Shown: positions 42,836 through 56,422 of the stretch, in pieces
How positions within the stretch are numbered: position 1 is the first letter of the stretch
Layout: every line of letters begins with the position of its first letter
NCBI GenBank assembly: GCA_012735215.1
Contig: JAAYHX010000016.1
Coordinates: 62,001-126,000, forward strand
Direction: 5' to 3'
Length of the DNA: 64,000 nucleotides
From: Tissierellia bacterium
GTDB lineage: Bacteria; Bacillota; Clostridia; Tissierellales; Tepidimicrobiaceae
Notes under the pieces: model-generated
What the model saw: the letters and a program-made list of their open reading frames with translations, nothing else
Databases searched by the model: none
What the model was told of the DNA's origin: nothing
Translations under genes and position numbers: made by a program

Positions 42836-43946
42836 AGGCAATAAGATTGTAATAACATTTATATCAATTTTATTTGGGCTTATAGTAGGAGCCTTAGCAC
42901 TGCTTATAGCTGGTTTTAATCCCTTAGAAGCTTACCAAATAATGTTTCAAGGTATATTCGGTAGTCCAAAATACATCTCATGGACTATAGTAAGATCAAC
43001 ACCTCTAATATTAACTGGTATATCTGTAGCCTTTGCCTTTAAGACAGGTCTGTTTAATATAGGTGCTGAGGGCCAGTATATTATAGGAAGTTTGGTAGCT
43101 ACCTTAGTTGGATATTTTTTTGAGCTACCAATAGTGATTCACGCCATAGTAGCCATGCTGGCTGGTTGTTTAGCTGCTGCAATATGGGGTGGAATTGCTG
43201 GACTTTTGAAGGCTAGATTTGGAATCAATGAGGTAATTACCACTATCATGTTAAACTGGACTGCTTTATACTTTAGTAACTATGTGGTATTTTGGGAACC
43301 CTTTAAAAGGCCTAACAGGGATGCTTCACAACAGATATTGGATACAGCTAGCATAGAAATACTAGAAAATTGGAAAGTATCAGATGCTGGTAGAGAATTT
43401 TTAAGCAACAATCAGTTTCTAAAGGATTTCCTAAATCCACCTGTTAATTTTGGGTTTATAATAGCTATACTAGTAGCAATCTTAGTCTGGTATATATTGA
43501 AACATACTACATTGGGCTATCAGTTGAAAGCAGTAGGATTTAATAGAGATGCTGCTGAGTATGGTGGTATAGATATTAAGAAAAACATGGTGGTAGCTAT
43601 GATGATTGCAGGAGCTATTGCAGGTCTTGCAGGGGCTACTCAAGTATTAGGCGTTTCAAAGGAAACTGCTATACTTACTGCAGCAGAAGGATATGGTTTT
43701 GACGGTATGGCAGTAGCTCTTATAGCAAGCAGCAACCCAATAGCATGTATTCCAGCAGGATTGCTATTTGGCGGATTGAAATATGCGGGTAGTAAATTAC
43801 AACCATCTATAGGAGCTCCACTTGAAGTTATCAACATAACCATTGGAGTAATAGTATTCTTTATAGCAATGCCAAAATTGATCCATATACTGCAATCAGC
43901 TATTAGCAAAAGGAAAAGAGGTGTAAAAGTTGAAAATACTAAATGA
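42828..43946 (+). CDS. Nucleoside ABC transporter permease 1 (NupP-like)
   Basis: A 372-residue permease with about ten hydrophobic segments and the BPD_transp_2 signature GLFNIGAEGQYIIGS near residue 80, then GINEVITTIMLNW. ATG 42828 is chosen because GGAGGAGGT at 42812-42820 is well placed; it overlaps the ATPase gene by eight bases. The loop between the two halves has a charged insert (about residues 165-205) often seen in NupP. Confidence 0.9.
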   Translation: MNKGNKIVITFISILFGLIVGALALLIAGFNPLEAYQIMFQGIFGSPKYISWTIVRSTPLILTGISVAFAFKTGLFNIGAEGQYIIGSLVATLVGYFFELPIVIHAIVAMLAGCLAAAIWGGIAGLLKARFGINEVITTIMLNWTALYFSNYVVFWEPFKRPNRDASQQILDTASIEILENWKVSDAGREFLSNNQFLKDFLNPPVNFGFIIAILVAILVWYILKHTTLGYQLKAVGFNRDAAEYGGIDIKKNMVVAMMIAGAIAGLAGATQVLGVSKETAILTAAEGYGFDGMAVALIASSNPIACIPAGLLFGGLKYAGSKLQPSIGAPLEVINITIGVIVFFIAMPKLIHILQSAISKRKRGVKVENTK

Positions 43947-44862
43947 TATAGGCGGCATTATTGGTATAAGCTTAATGTATTCTGCACCTTTGATATACAC
44001 CTCCTTGGGCGGAGTTTTAACAGAAAACTCTGGAGTTGTAAATATAGGGCTTGAAGGTATGATGACAATAGGTGCCTTTGCTGGAGCAACTGTGGCCTAT
44101 TTCACAGGAAACCCCTGGATAGGCTTTATAGCAGCAGGAATTGCTGGAGCCTTGTTGGCATTGCTTCATGCAATAGCTTGCGTGACTTTTACAGCAGATC
44201 AGGTGGTTTCTGGTATAGCTATAAACTTCATCGGACCTGGTATGGCCTTATTCTTGACTAAGATATTTTTCGATGGTGCAGCTATGACTATTCCTATAGA
44301 TCTAAACGACAAAATGCCAAGACCCCTTGACGGATTATTTACACAGGGTTCTTTTATAGATTCAATATTTAACCAATATGCTACTGTTTATATTGCCTTT
44401 ATACTAGTATTTTTAGTGTGGTTCATGCTGTACAAAACCAGGATTGGCCTTAGAATAAGATCAGTAGGAGAGCATCCAAAAGCTGCAGAAACCCTCGGTG
44501 TTAACGTATATAAGGTAAAATATCTGGCAGTTATACTATCAGGGGTGTTGGCAGGCCTTGGTGGAGCTGCTATGAGTATTGCTGTAGTGTCCAACTTTAG
44601 GAACACATTGATATCTGGACAAGGCTTTATAGCATTGGCAGCAGTAATATTTGGCAAATGGAAACCTCAAGGAGCCATGTGGGGATGTTTGTTATTTGGT
44701 GCTGCCCAAGGTATTTCCATTTATTTAGGACGTAGTGGAGTGATTTCATCACAGTTACTAGCTATGCTACCATATATAATTACCATAATCGTATTGATAT
44801 TGTTTGTAGGGGAATCTCGTGGACCTGCTGCAAACGGTGTACCATATGAGAGAAACAAATAG
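43930..44862 (+). CDS. Nucleoside ABC transporter permease 2 (NupQ-like)
   Basis: A 310-residue permease of the same family, with ENSGVVNIGLEGMMTIGAF near the N-terminus and GLRIRSVGEHPKAAETLGV in the coupling region. About nine hydrophobic segments. TTG start after AGAGGTG, overlapping permease 1 by 17 bases. It completes the importer operon. Confidence 0.9.
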   Translation: MKILNDIGGIIGISLMYSAPLIYTSLGGVLTENSGVVNIGLEGMMTIGAFAGATVAYFTGNPWIGFIAAGIAGALLALLHAIACVTFTADQVVSGIAINFIGPGMALFLTKIFFDGAAMTIPIDLNDKMPRPLDGLFTQGSFIDSIFNQYATVYIAFILVFLVWFMLYKTRIGLRIRSVGEHPKAAETLGVNVYKVKYLAVILSGVLAGLGGAAMSIAVVSNFRNTLISGQGFIALAAVIFGKWKPQGAMWGCLLFGAAQGISIYLGRSGVISSQLLAMLPYIITIIVLILFVGESRGPAANGVPYERNK

Positions 44863-44897
44863 AACTTTTAGTCTCTTGGAGACTAAAAGTTCTATTT
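44861..44897 (+). terminator. Rho-independent terminator of the nucleoside importer operon
   Basis: AGAACTTTTAGTCTC pairs with GAGACTAAAAGTTCT around TTG, overlapping the stop codon, with a T-rich tail. Confidence 0.85.
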
Positions 44898-45002
44898 CTT
44901 TAAAGGTTTTGTACTTTATTCCACATTTTTGGTATAATATTAGTTAGATGAACAATATAAATATAAATGAAGATTCAAATCTCTCATTTTAGGAGTGAGC
45001 CT

Positions 45003-46388
45003 ATGAAGCTGGGATACAATTTAGCCTTAGAACAGGTCCAAAAACTCGTAATGACTCCAGAATTAAGACAAGCTATAAAGCTGCTTCAATTTACCAGTCA
45101 AGAATTAAGCCAATATATAAAGCAAGAGATAGAGAGAAATCCAATGTTAGAGACGGTCGGCGATGAGATAGAGTATGAGAATATTGATGACTATAATACA
45201 GACAAAGAGGAATTTGATTGGAAAGAGTTTGTTGAAGGCTACGATGACATCAGTTATATACCAGAATTTAATAAGGATAATAAGGAATACGATTATGAAA
45301 ATATAATAAAGCATTCTAGTTCTCTTAAAGAGCATTTGTTATTTCAGTTGAATGTATCAAGTTTAGCTAATATTGATTTAAATATAGGTAAAGCAATAAT
45401 TGATAATATTGACGATAATGGATATTTATCTGTAGATCTTGAACAAATAGCAGATGAACTGAGAATACCCACGGCAAGGGCTCAAAAGGTCTTATCAACT
45501 GTCCAAACCTTTGATCCACCAGGTGTAGGCAGCAGAAACTTAACTGAGTGCTTATTGATACAGGTGCGGGAGGATAAAGTTGATAATCCAAAGGTAGAAC
45601 TTATAATCAAGAATCACCTAGAGGACTTGGCTTATAATAGGCTACATAAGGTTTCCAAGCAACTGAATATAGACTTGGTGGAAGTTCAAAAAATTTATGA
45701 CTATATAAAAACCTTAGAGCCAAAGCCGGGTAGGGCCTTTGGTGGCCATGCAGGAAATACAAAATATATAATTCCGGACGTTAATATTGAACTTGTAGAT
45801 GGAGAATATGTTATTATTTTAAATGATATTACTGCTCCAAGATTAAACATTAGCAAATACTATAGAGAAATGATCCGCAAGGGGATAGATTCAGAAGCCT
45901 CAGAGTTCCTAAAAGAAAAGTTATCCCAAGCATTATGGATTATACGAAGTATAGAACAAAGAAGGATGACAATCTACAATGTTGTAAAATCCATTTTAAA
46001 ATTTCAGAAGGAATTTTTCGAAAAAGGAGATAAGGCTTTAAGGCCGTTAACTTTAAAGGAAGTTGCTGATGATATAAACATGCACGAGTCTACAGTAAGT
46101 AGAGCTATAAATGGCAAGTATGTACAGACTCCAAGGGGCTTATATGAATTAAAATACTTCTTCAGTGGTGGCTATTCAACCAATAGGGGGCAGGAAATCT
46201 CTTCCACCAGCATAAAAGTAATGATTAAAGAGATAATTGAGGAGGAAAATCCAAGAAAGCCCTTAAGTGATCAAAAGATATCTGAGATTTTAAAGAAAAA
46301 AGGTATAGACATTTCAAGAAGAACAGTAGCAAAGTATAGAGATGAACAGGGAATCCCTTCTTCTTCAATGAGAAGGAGATACCAGTAG
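45003..46388 (+). CDS. rpoN: RNA polymerase sigma-54 factor
   Basis: A 461-residue sigma-54. Region I is Gln/Leu-rich (LALEQVQKLVMTPELRQAIK), the acidic region II follows, the core-binding domain is central, and the HTH segment LTLKEVADDINMHESTVSRAI and the RpoN box ISRRTVAKYRDEQGIPSS are at the C-terminus. ATG 45003 follows TAGGAGTGAG; a further upstream ATG would add an unconserved tail. No enhancer-binding protein or -24/-12 promoter is seen nearby. It lies just upstream of the glycolysis operon, as in other Firmicutes. Confidence 0.95.
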   Translation: MKLGYNLALEQVQKLVMTPELRQAIKLLQFTSQELSQYIKQEIERNPMLETVGDEIEYENIDDYNTDKEEFDWKEFVEGYDDISYIPEFNKDNKEYDYENIIKHSSSLKEHLLFQLNVSSLANIDLNIGKAIIDNIDDNGYLSVDLEQIADELRIPTARAQKVLSTVQTFDPPGVGSRNLTECLLIQVREDKVDNPKVELIIKNHLEDLAYNRLHKVSKQLNIDLVEVQKIYDYIKTLEPKPGRAFGGHAGNTKYIIPDVNIELVDGEYVIILNDITAPRLNISKYYREMIRKGIDSEASEFLKEKLSQALWIIRSIEQRRMTIYNVVKSILKFQKEFFEKGDKALRPLTLKEVADDINMHESTVSRAINGKYVQTPRGLYELKYFFSGGYSTNRGQEISSTSIKVMIKEIIEEENPRKPLSDQKISEILKKKGIDISRRTVAKYRDEQGIPSSSMRRRYQ

Positions 46389-46420
46389 TAAGCTAACATA
46401 GGTAAAACAGTGCAATCATA

Positions 46421-46594
46421 TAAACATTATTAAATTATAAATATGCATATCCTACAGCAAATCTTGCTGGACAGATGGGAATTTTTCAAAGTATAAATAT
46501 GAAAGAGGTATTAAAGGCTAGCAGGATGGATGCTGCAGCCTTGAGTGCATGGCTTATAATATGTTCATTTATAGGGCCAATGAATGTTGGATAA
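46421..46594 (+). pseudogene. Gene remnant, unrecognised
   Basis: An open frame of about 56 codons without a start codon or ribosome binding site, ending at TAA 46592-46594. It translates to protein-like sequence including NLAGQMGIFQSIN and MKEVLKASRMDAAALSAW, then a hydrophobic stretch LIICSFIGPMNVG. This looks like a piece of a longer, perhaps membrane, protein, with both ends lost. I cannot name the parent family. It ends next to a strong terminator that may have belonged to the original gene. Confidence 0.4.
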
Positions 46595-46595
46595 A

Positions 46596-46643
46596 TCAAG
46601 AAAAAACTCCTACTTTTTTATCTAGTAGGAGTTTTTTCTTGAT
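46596..46643 (+). terminator. Strong rho-independent terminator upstream of cggR
   Basis: TCAAGAAAAAACTCCTACT and its near-exact inverse AGTAGGAGTTTTTTCTTGA enclose a T-rich loop. It lies between the remnant and the cggR promoter and insulates the glycolytic operon. Confidence 0.85.
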
Positions 46644-46667
46644 AAAATTTACACTTTGGTCTATAAT
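46639..46667 (+). promoter_or_regulatory. Promoter of the cggR-glycolysis operon
   Basis: TTGATA (46639-46644) and TATAAT (46662-46667) are 17 bases apart. The CggR-like operator begins 40 bases downstream of the -10. Confidence 0.68.
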
Positions 46668-46706
46668 ATAAATGAAAGTGACACCAGAATATTTTTTTGA
46701 TAGCAT

Positions 46707-46742
46707 TGGGACCAAATACTACATAGAGGGACTTATCACGAC
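46707..46742 (+). promoter_or_regulatory. CggR operator
   Basis: Two direct repeats: TGGGAC-N6-CTAC, four bases, AGGGAC-N6-CGAC. The spacing is exactly that of the B. subtilis CggR operator (CGGGAC-N6-TGTC-N4-CGGGAC-N6-TGTC); the GGGAC halves are kept and the second halves diverge. It lies inside the transcribed leader, so CggR would block elongating polymerase. Confidence 0.75.
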
Positions 46743-46802
46743 CAGGCATACATAATAGTATTCTTATATACTAATCTTTAATCGACTCCAAGGGGTGTTT
46801 TT

Positions 46803-48882
<2,080 letters not shown>

Positions 48883-48895
48883 TAATACCTTTACA

Positions 48896-48932
48896 AATGT
48901 TCAGGATGATAATTTTTATCATCCTGAACATT
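48896..48932 (+). repeat. 17-bp perfect hairpin between gap and pgk
   Basis: Arms 48896-48912 and 48916-48932 are exact inverse complements around a TTT loop. No U tract follows. It probably stabilises the gap message, as intercistronic hairpins in glycolytic operons do. Its core TTCAGGATGA recurs in the hairpin after rnr. Confidence 0.75.
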
Positions 48933-48973
48933 AGTTAATACCAAATTTATTAAATTTGTAAGGGGTGATTCTT

Positions 48974-50167
48974 ATGTTGAATAAAAGGACATTGAAAGAT
49001 TTAGATGTTAGAGGAAAGAGAGTATTGGTCAGGTGTGATTTTAACGTTCCTATAGATGAAAATGGCCATATTACTGATGATAGAAGAATCACAAGCTCTT
49101 TACCAACAATAAATTACTTAATGGAAAATGGAGCTAAGGTTATTTTGATGTCCCATTTGGGAAGGCCAAAGGGAGAGGCAAATCCTAAATTCAGTTTAGC
49201 ACCAGTAGCAAAGAGACTATCAGAACTATTGAACAAAGAAGTAATCTTTGCTAAGGATGATAAGGTAGTAAGCGATCAAGTAAAAGAAATAGTTGAAAAC
49301 ATGAAGGAAACAGATGTTGTTCTACTAGAAAACACCAGGTTTAGAAAAGAAGAAACTAAAAATGAAGAAAACTTTGCTAAGGAATTAGCTTCCTTGGGAG
49401 ACCTATATGTAAACGATGCCTTTGGAACCTGTCATAGGGCTCATGCTTCTAATGTAGGAGTTTCGAGTCATCTACCCTCAGCAGTAGGCTTTTTAGTTGA
49501 AAAGGAAATCTCAGTAATGGGTAAGGCTTTAGAGAATCCAGAAAGGCCTTTCGTTGCCATTTTGGGAGGAGCTAAGGTATCCGATAAAATAGGAGTAATA
49601 GAGAACCTATTGAACAAGGTTGATTCCATATTAATTGGAGGAGGAATGTCCTATACCTTCCTTAAAGCCCAAGGCTATGAAATAGGTACGTCTATAGTTG
49701 AAGATGAGAAGTTGGACTTAGCTAATGAATTAATGAAGAAAGCTCAGGAGAAGAATGTTAAGCTTTTATTGCCAGAAGATGTAGTTGTAGCTAAGGAATT
49801 CAAAAATGATACAGAGTTTAAGACTGTTCCAATAGACCAAATTCCTGCCGATATGATGGGTATGGATATGGGCCAAAAGAGCATAGAGGCTTTTTCAGAA
49901 GAGATCAAAAATGCAAAAACTGTAATCTGGAATGGACCCTTGGGAGTATTTGAAATGGAAAACTTCAAAAAAGGTACCGATGCCATAGCTAGGGTTATGG
50001 CAGAAACAAATGCAACTACCATAGTTGGTGGTGGAGATAGTGCATCAGCTGTTGAGAAAGCAGGATTTGCTAGCAAGATGACTCATATTTCCACCGGAGG
50101 AGGAGCCTCCCTTGAGTTCTTAGAAGGAAAGGTGTTGCCAGGAATTGCTGCTATAGATGATAAATAG
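48974..50167 (+). CDS. pgk: Phosphoglycerate kinase
   Basis: A 397-residue two-domain kinase. N-terminal motif [15 protein letters not shown] binds the phosphoglycerate, [13 protein letters not shown] follows, and the C-terminal nucleotide domain has [12 protein letters not shown] and [18 protein letters not shown] 48974 is chosen because AAGGGG at 48960-48965 is well spaced; a GTG nine bases earlier overlaps it. It makes ATP from 1,3-bisphosphoglycerate. Confidence 0.96.
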   Translation: MLNKRTLKDLDVRGKRVLVRCDFNVPIDENGHITDDRRITSSLPTINYLMENGAKVILMSHLGRPKGEANPKFSLAPVAKRLSELLNKEVIFAKDDKVVSDQVKEIVENMKETDVVLLENTRFRKEETKNEENFAKELASLGDLYVNDAFGTCHRAHASNVGVSSHLPSAVGFLVEKEISVMGKALENPERPFVAILGGAKVSDKIGVIENLLNKVDSILIGGGMSYTFLKAQGYEIGTSIVEDEKLDLANELMKKAQEKNVKLLLPEDVVVAKEFKNDTEFKTVPIDQIPADMMGMDMGQKSIEAFSEEIKNAKTVIWNGPLGVFEMENFKKGTDAIARVMAETNATTIVGGGDSASAVEKAGFASKMTHISTGGGASLEFLEGKVLPGIAAIDDK

Positions 50168-50178
50168 GAGGGATTAGA

Positions 50179-50925
50179 TTGCGCATACCCATAATAGCTG
50201 GAAACTGGAAAATGAATAAGACTATATCAGAATCTACTTATCTGGTAAATGAAATAAAAGAAAGCCATTTAAGGGAAGATGTTGAAGTTGTAGTGGCAGT
50301 GCCTTTTACTAGCCTAACAGAGGTTAAAAAGGCTATAGAAGGTACTAGGATAAAGTTGGCTGCTCAAAATATGCATTGGGAAGGTCAGGGAGCCTATACT
50401 GGAGAAATATCTCCCTTGATGTTAAAGGAAATAGGTATTGATTACTGTATAATTGGACATTCTGAAAGAAGACAATATTTTAATGAGACTGATGAGACGG
50501 TAAACAAAAAAGCAATAGCTGCTTTAAGCTACAGCATAAAGCCCATAATTTGCGTAGGAGAAACTCTAGAACAGAGGGAAAAGAATGAAGAAGAAAAGGT
50601 TGTAGAAGAACAGATTTTAAAAGCCTTTGAAGGCATAGAGGAAGGACAGATAAAGGATATAGTAATTGCCTATGAACCTGTTTGGGCAATAGGAACAGGT
50701 AGGACTGCTTCTAGTGAAGATGCAAACAAAATGTGTGGTTTTATAAGAAAGATAATTGGATATAAATATGGAGAGCAAGCTGCAAAAACTATTAGAATAC
50801 AATATGGTGGAAGTGTAAAGCCAACCAATATAAAAGAACTTATGGACATGGATCACATAGATGGAGCATTGGTTGGTGGTGCTAGTCTTGTAGCTGATGA
50901 CTTTGTAAAAATAGTAAATTATTAA
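50179..50925 (+). CDS. tpiA: Triose-phosphate isomerase
   Basis: A 248-residue TIM barrel with substrate lysine in AGNWKMNK, catalytic histidine in IIGHSERRQ, catalytic glutamate in AYEPVWAIGTGRTAS (loop 6) and phosphate-binding IQYGGSVKPTN. TTG start after GGAGGGA, eleven bases after pgk. Confidence 0.96.
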   Translation: MRIPIIAGNWKMNKTISESTYLVNEIKESHLREDVEVVVAVPFTSLTEVKKAIEGTRIKLAAQNMHWEGQGAYTGEISPLMLKEIGIDYCIIGHSERRQYFNETDETVNKKAIAALSYSIKPIICVGETLEQREKNEEEKVVEEQILKAFEGIEEGQIKDIVIAYEPVWAIGTGRTASSEDANKMCGFIRKIIGYKYGEQAAKTIRIQYGGSVKPTNIKELMDMDHIDGALVGGASLVADDFVKIVNY

Positions 50926-50938
50926 TGGGGGAACAAAT

Positions 50939-52474
50939 ATGAACAAAACACCAGTAATGCTTATAGTACTAGATGGTTGGGGAATAGGCAGAGAATATGA
51001 GGGAAATGCAGTATATAAAGCCAATACTCCTAATTTTGATAGATTAATGGATAGCTTTCCCAATACTGTGCTAAAAGCTAGTGGTTTAGCTGTAGGTTTG
51101 CCTGAAGGACAGATGGGCAACTCAGAAGTTGGACATTTAAACATTGGTGCTGGAAGGATTGTATATCAGGAATTAACAAAAATAACCAAGTCCATACAAG
51201 ATGGAGATTTCTTTAAGAAGGAAGAGTTTTTACAAGCTATAGATAATGCTAAGAAAAATAATTCAAAACTTCATTTAATGGGCTTGGTTTCAGATGGTGG
51301 CGTCCATAGTCACAATACCCACCTATATGCATTATTAGAATTGTGCGCAAAAGAGAATTTTGATAGTGTATATATCCACGCCTTTTTAGATGGAAGGGAT
51401 GTACCACCTACCATAGGGAAAAAGCATCTTCAAGAACTTCAAGAAAAGATAGAGGAAATTGGCGTTGGTAAGATAGCTACGGTATCAGGAAGATATTATG
51501 CCATGGACAGGGATAAAAGGTGGGATAGGACAAAATTAGCTTATGAGGCAATGGTTCTTGGAAAGGGTAATACCCATAACTACCCAATTGAAGCTGTACA
51601 GAAATCCTATGATGATGGAATAAATGATGAATTCATTATACCAACTGTGATAACAGAAGAAGGTAGCCCCATTGCTACTATTGACAGGGGTGATTCTATA
51701 ATATTTTTCAACTTCAGGCCAGATAGGGCAAGGCAGATTACCAGGGCAATAGTGGATGAAGATTTCGATGGCTTTGAAAGAGTTAAGAGGGTAGAAACCT
51801 TCTATGTGACTATGACTGAATATGATAAAACTATAAAGAATGTCCATGTAGCCTTTAAAACAGAAATCCCAACTAATACCTTAGGGGAGTATGTAAGCAA
51901 GCTAGGTTTAACCCAGCTAAGAATTGCTGAAACTGAAAAATATGCCCATGTTACTTTCTTCTTCAATGGGGGAAGGGAAGTACCTTTTGAAAATGAAGAT
52001 AGGGTATTAATACCTTCACCAAAGGTTGCCACCTATGATTTAAAACCTGAAATGAGTGCCATTGAAGTAAAAGATGAAGTTTTAAATAGATTAAATCAAG
52101 ACAAATATGATCTGATAATATTAAACTTTGCAAATCCAGACATGGTTGGCCATACTGGTAAGGTAGATGCTGCTATTATGGCTGTTGAAACGGTAGATAC
52201 TTGTTTGGGAGAAATAGTGGATTTACTATTGGAAAAGGGTGGCAAAGCTATCATTACAGCAGATCACGGAAATGCTGAAATGATGAAAGATGAAAGGGAT
52301 AATAGCCCTATAACATCCCACACTACCAATAAGGTTCCTTTAATATTAGTAGGAGAGGAAAATATAAAATTAAGAGAGGGAATATTGGCTGATATAGCTC
52401 CTACTATACTTGATATGATGGGCATAGAAAAGCCTAAGGAGATGATAGGAGAAACATTAATAATTGCCAATTGA
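50939..52474 (+). CDS. gpmI: Phosphoglycerate mutase, cofactor-independent
   Basis: A 511-residue iPGM of the alkaline phosphatase superfamily. The metal-binding DGWGIG and nucleophile serine in QMGNSEVGHLNIG are at the N-terminus; the second metal site is ADHGNAEMM with SHTTNKVPLI at the C-terminus. It needs Mn2+ and interconverts 3- and 2-phosphoglycerate. Start 13 bases after tpiA. Confidence 0.96.
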   Translation: MNKTPVMLIVLDGWGIGREYEGNAVYKANTPNFDRLMDSFPNTVLKASGLAVGLPEGQMGNSEVGHLNIGAGRIVYQELTKITKSIQDGDFFKKEEFLQAIDNAKKNNSKLHLMGLVSDGGVHSHNTHLYALLELCAKENFDSVYIHAFLDGRDVPPTIGKKHLQELQEKIEEIGVGKIATVSGRYYAMDRDKRWDRTKLAYEAMVLGKGNTHNYPIEAVQKSYDDGINDEFIIPTVITEEGSPIATIDRGDSIIFFNFRPDRARQITRAIVDEDFDGFERVKRVETFYVTMTEYDKTIKNVHVAFKTEIPTNTLGEYVSKLGLTQLRIAETEKYAHVTFFFNGGREVPFENEDRVLIPSPKVATYDLKPEMSAIEVKDEVLNRLNQDKYDLIILNFANPDMVGHTGKVDAAIMAVETVDTCLGEIVDLLLEKGGKAIITADHGNAEMMKDERDNSPITSHTTNKVPLILVGEENIKLREGILADIAPTILDMMGIEKPKEMIGETLIIAN

Positions 52475-52513
52475 TAATAGACTAAGGGAAATTGAAAAAA
52501 CATTAAGCTATAA

Positions 52514-53850
<1,337 letters not shown>

Positions 53851-53915
53851 ATTGCCAGTACTAGTTTAACATTCTATTATAGCCTTCTCTTATTAATTAC
53901 ATAATATTAATAATG

Positions 53916-53944
53916 TTGATTTTATAGGACCAGTATGTTAAAAT
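53916..53944 (+). promoter_or_regulatory. Promoter upstream of secG
   Basis: TTGATT (53916-53921) and TAAAAT (53939-53944) with a 17-base spacer. Confidence 0.55.
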
Positions 53945-53998
53945 AATCTTGTTTAGCAATTATTGATAAGTTTTATCATGCCTTTAGGAGGTGTAAAG

Positions 53999-54223
53999 GT
54001 GACTACATTTATTACAGTAATATTTATGATATCTAGTATAGCTTTAATCGTGTCTGTTGTATTACAAGATGAAAAATCCCAAGGATTAGGAGCTATCAGT
54101 GGAGAAAGAGATAGCTTTTTTAATAAGTCAAGAGCTGGGAGTAAGGAAGCCATATTAGAAAAAGTAACTACAATATCAGCAGCTGTATTTATGATTTCTG
54201 CATTAGCTTTAGCAGCATTTTAA
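53999..54223 (+). CDS. secG: Preprotein translocase subunit SecG
   Basis: A 74-residue protein with two transmembrane helices and the conserved loop VVLQDEKSQGLGAISGE. GTG 53999 follows TAGGAGGTG; an in-frame ATG at 53963 is upstream of that site and adds an unlikely tail. SecG assists protein export through SecYE. The order secG-rnr-smpB-ssrA is common in Firmicutes; here hppA and a Mur-like gene are inserted. Confidence 0.9.
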   Translation: MTTFITVIFMISSIALIVSVVLQDEKSQGLGAISGERDSFFNKSRAGSKEAILEKVTTISAAVFMISALALAAF

Positions 54224-54253
54224 ATAATGAGTAAACAAGGGAGGAATGCTTAA

Positions 54254-56263
54254 ATGGATTACGTGTTGATATCTGCTCCTATAATTGGAATACTAGCTCT
54301 TATTTTCGCATTTTATAAAGCGAAATATGTTGAAAGCATAGATCCAGGAAATGAAAGAATGAAGGAAATTGCTTCATACATAGAGCAGGGAGCAATGGCA
54401 TTTTTAAGAAGAGAATACAAATCAGTTGTAATATTTGTTGTCGTTCTATTTGCAATTTTAATATTTGCTATTAATTGGCAAACAGCTGTATGCTTTGTAA
54501 TTGGTGCTATTTTTTCACTTCTTGCAGGATATAATGGAATGAAAGTAGCTACTAAAGCTAATGTAAGAACAGCAAATGCAGCTAGGGAAGAAGGAGCAAC
54601 AAAGGCATTAAATGTTGCTTTTTCAGGTGGCACAGTAATGGGCATGAGCGTTGTAGGACTAGGTTTACTAGGAGTTGGAGCCCTATATTTTATATTTAAG
54701 TCTGATGCTATAGTTACTGGTTTTAGTTTAGGGGCTTCATCAGTTGCATTATTTGCACGTGTTGGCGGTGGAATATATACTAAAGCTGCCGATGTTGGTG
54801 CAGACTTAGTAGGTAAAGTTGAAGCAGGAATACCTGAAGATGACCCAAGAAATCCTGCGGTAATTGCAGACAACGTAGGAGACAATGTAGGAGACGTAGC
54901 AGGAATGGGTGCTGACCTATTTGAATCCTACGTAGGAGCTATTATTTCAGCTATTACACTAGGATTAGTTGCCTATGGAGAAAATGGGGTTAAGTTTGCA
55001 TTGGCCTTATCAGGAGTTGGAATTCTTGCATCCATATTAGGAGTTTATTTTGTTAGAGGAGACAAGGATCCACAAAAAGCTCTTAATAGCGGAACACTAG
55101 CAAGCTCAGTAATTACTATAATTGCTGCATTTTTATTGAGCAACTACTTATTAGCTTCTTTAAAACCATTTATAGCTATTCTAGCCGGTTTAGTTGTAGG
55201 CCTTATAATAGGTAGAGTTACAGAGTATTATACTTCAGGAGATTACAACCCAGTTAAGAAAATTGCTAAAGAATCTGAAACTGGTTCTAGTACAAATATA
55301 ATTGGTGGGCTATCTGTTGGTATGATGTCTACAGGTATACCAATAATAGTAATTTGTATTGGTATATTAGTTTCTTACTTTGTTGCAGGTTCTACTGCAG
55401 AGGGTGTTGACGTAAGCGCAGGCCTATATGGTATAGCATTAGCTGCTGTAGGAATGCTTTCAACAACTGGTATGACAGTAGCAGTTGATGCCTATGGTCC
55501 AATATCTGATAATGCTGGTGGTATTGCTGAAATGTGCGATCTTCCAGAAGAAGTAAGACAGATTACAGATAAACTAGATGCGGTTGGTAATACAACTGCG
55601 GCAGTAGGTAAAGGATTTGCTATAGGTTCTGCAGCCTTGACAGCTTTATCCTTATTCTCATCCTATACACAAGTAGTTAAATTGAGTGGTATTAACTTAA
55701 CTAACCCAACAGTAATAGTAGGTGCCTTTATAGGTGGAGTATTGCCATTCATATTCTCAGCTATGACTATGGATGCAGTTGGTAAGGCAGCAAATGATAT
55801 GATTGAAGAGGTAAGAAGACAGTTTAGAGAAATACCAGGAATAATGGAAGGAAAAGCAAAACCTGAATACAGTACTTGTGTTGATATCAGTACAAAAGCA
55901 GCTTTGAGAGAAATGATTATTCCAGGTGTTATGGCAGTTGTTGTTCCTGTACTAGTTGGAATACTATTAGGTGCAGAGGCTCTAGGCGGTTTACTTGCTG
56001 GATCATTGATTACTGGAGTCCTTATGGCAATATTTATGTCAAACTCTGGTGGAGCTTGGGATAATGCAAAGAAATATATAGAAGAAGGACACCATGGAGG
56101 AAAAGGTAGCGATGCTCATAAGGCGGCAGTAGTTGGTGATACAGTAGGAGACCCCTTCAAGGATACATCAGGACCATCACTAAACATTTTAATGAAATTG
56201 ATGACAATAGTGTCATTAGTATTTGCTCAAGTATTCCTAAATTTTGGTGGAATATTATTCTAA
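54254..56263 (+). CDS. hppA: K+-dependent membrane-bound pyrophosphatase (ion-pumping)
   Basis: A 669-residue integral membrane pyrophosphatase with about sixteen helices. The substrate site is [18 protein letters not shown] and the Asp-rich [21 protein letters not shown]; a second acidic motif is [15 protein letters not shown]. The motif [16 protein letters not shown] has Ala where K+-independent enzymes have Lys, so it is K+-dependent. Such enzymes in anaerobic Firmicutes often pump Na+, possibly with H+; sequence reading alone does not settle the ion. It recovers energy from biosynthetic PPi. Confidence 0.93.
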   Translation: MDYVLISAPIIGILALIFAFYKAKYVESIDPGNERMKEIASYIEQGAMAFLRREYKSVVIFVVVLFAILIFAINWQTAVCFVIGAIFSLLAGYNGMKVATKANVRTANAAREEGATKALNVAFSGGTVMGMSVVGLGLLGVGALYFIFKSDAIVTGFSLGASSVALFARVGGGIYTKAADVGADLVGKVEAGIPEDDPRNPAVIADNVGDNVGDVAGMGADLFESYVGAIISAITLGLVAYGENGVKFALALSGVGILASILGVYFVRGDKDPQKALNSGTLASSVITIIAAFLLSNYLLASLKPFIAILAGLVVGLIIGRVTEYYTSGDYNPVKKIAKESETGSSTNIIGGLSVGMMSTGIPIIVICIGILVSYFVAGSTAEGVDVSAGLYGIALAAVGMLSTTGMTVAVDAYGPISDNAGGIAEMCDLPEEVRQITDKLDAVGNTTAAVGKGFAIGSAALTALSLFSSYTQVVKLSGINLTNPTVIVGAFIGGVLPFIFSAMTMDAVGKAANDMIEEVRRQFREIPGIMEGKAKPEYSTCVDISTKAALREMIIPGVMAVVVPVLVGILLGAEALGGLLAGSLITGVLMAIFMSNSGGAWDNAKKYIEEGHHGGKGSDAHKAAVVGDTVGDPFKDTSGPSLNILMKLMTIVSLVFAQVFLNFGGILF

Positions 56264-56274
56264 CTAAGATAGCA

Positions 56275-56309
56275 AAATGCCCTCTTATTAGGGGGCATTT
56301 TTATTTTTT
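56275..56309 (+). terminator. Rho-independent terminator after hppA
   Basis: AAATGCCCTC pairs with GGGGGCATTT around a TTATTA-type loop, followed by TTATTTTTT. Confidence 0.82.
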
Positions 56310-56422
56310 GAAATAATAACTAAAATTGTTATATTAGCATATATATAGTTAATAATAGTATCTATAGAATATGAAATACCAATCTGTCCCCTTTCTGATT
56401 ATAATTTTGGGGGTGAAAAGGT

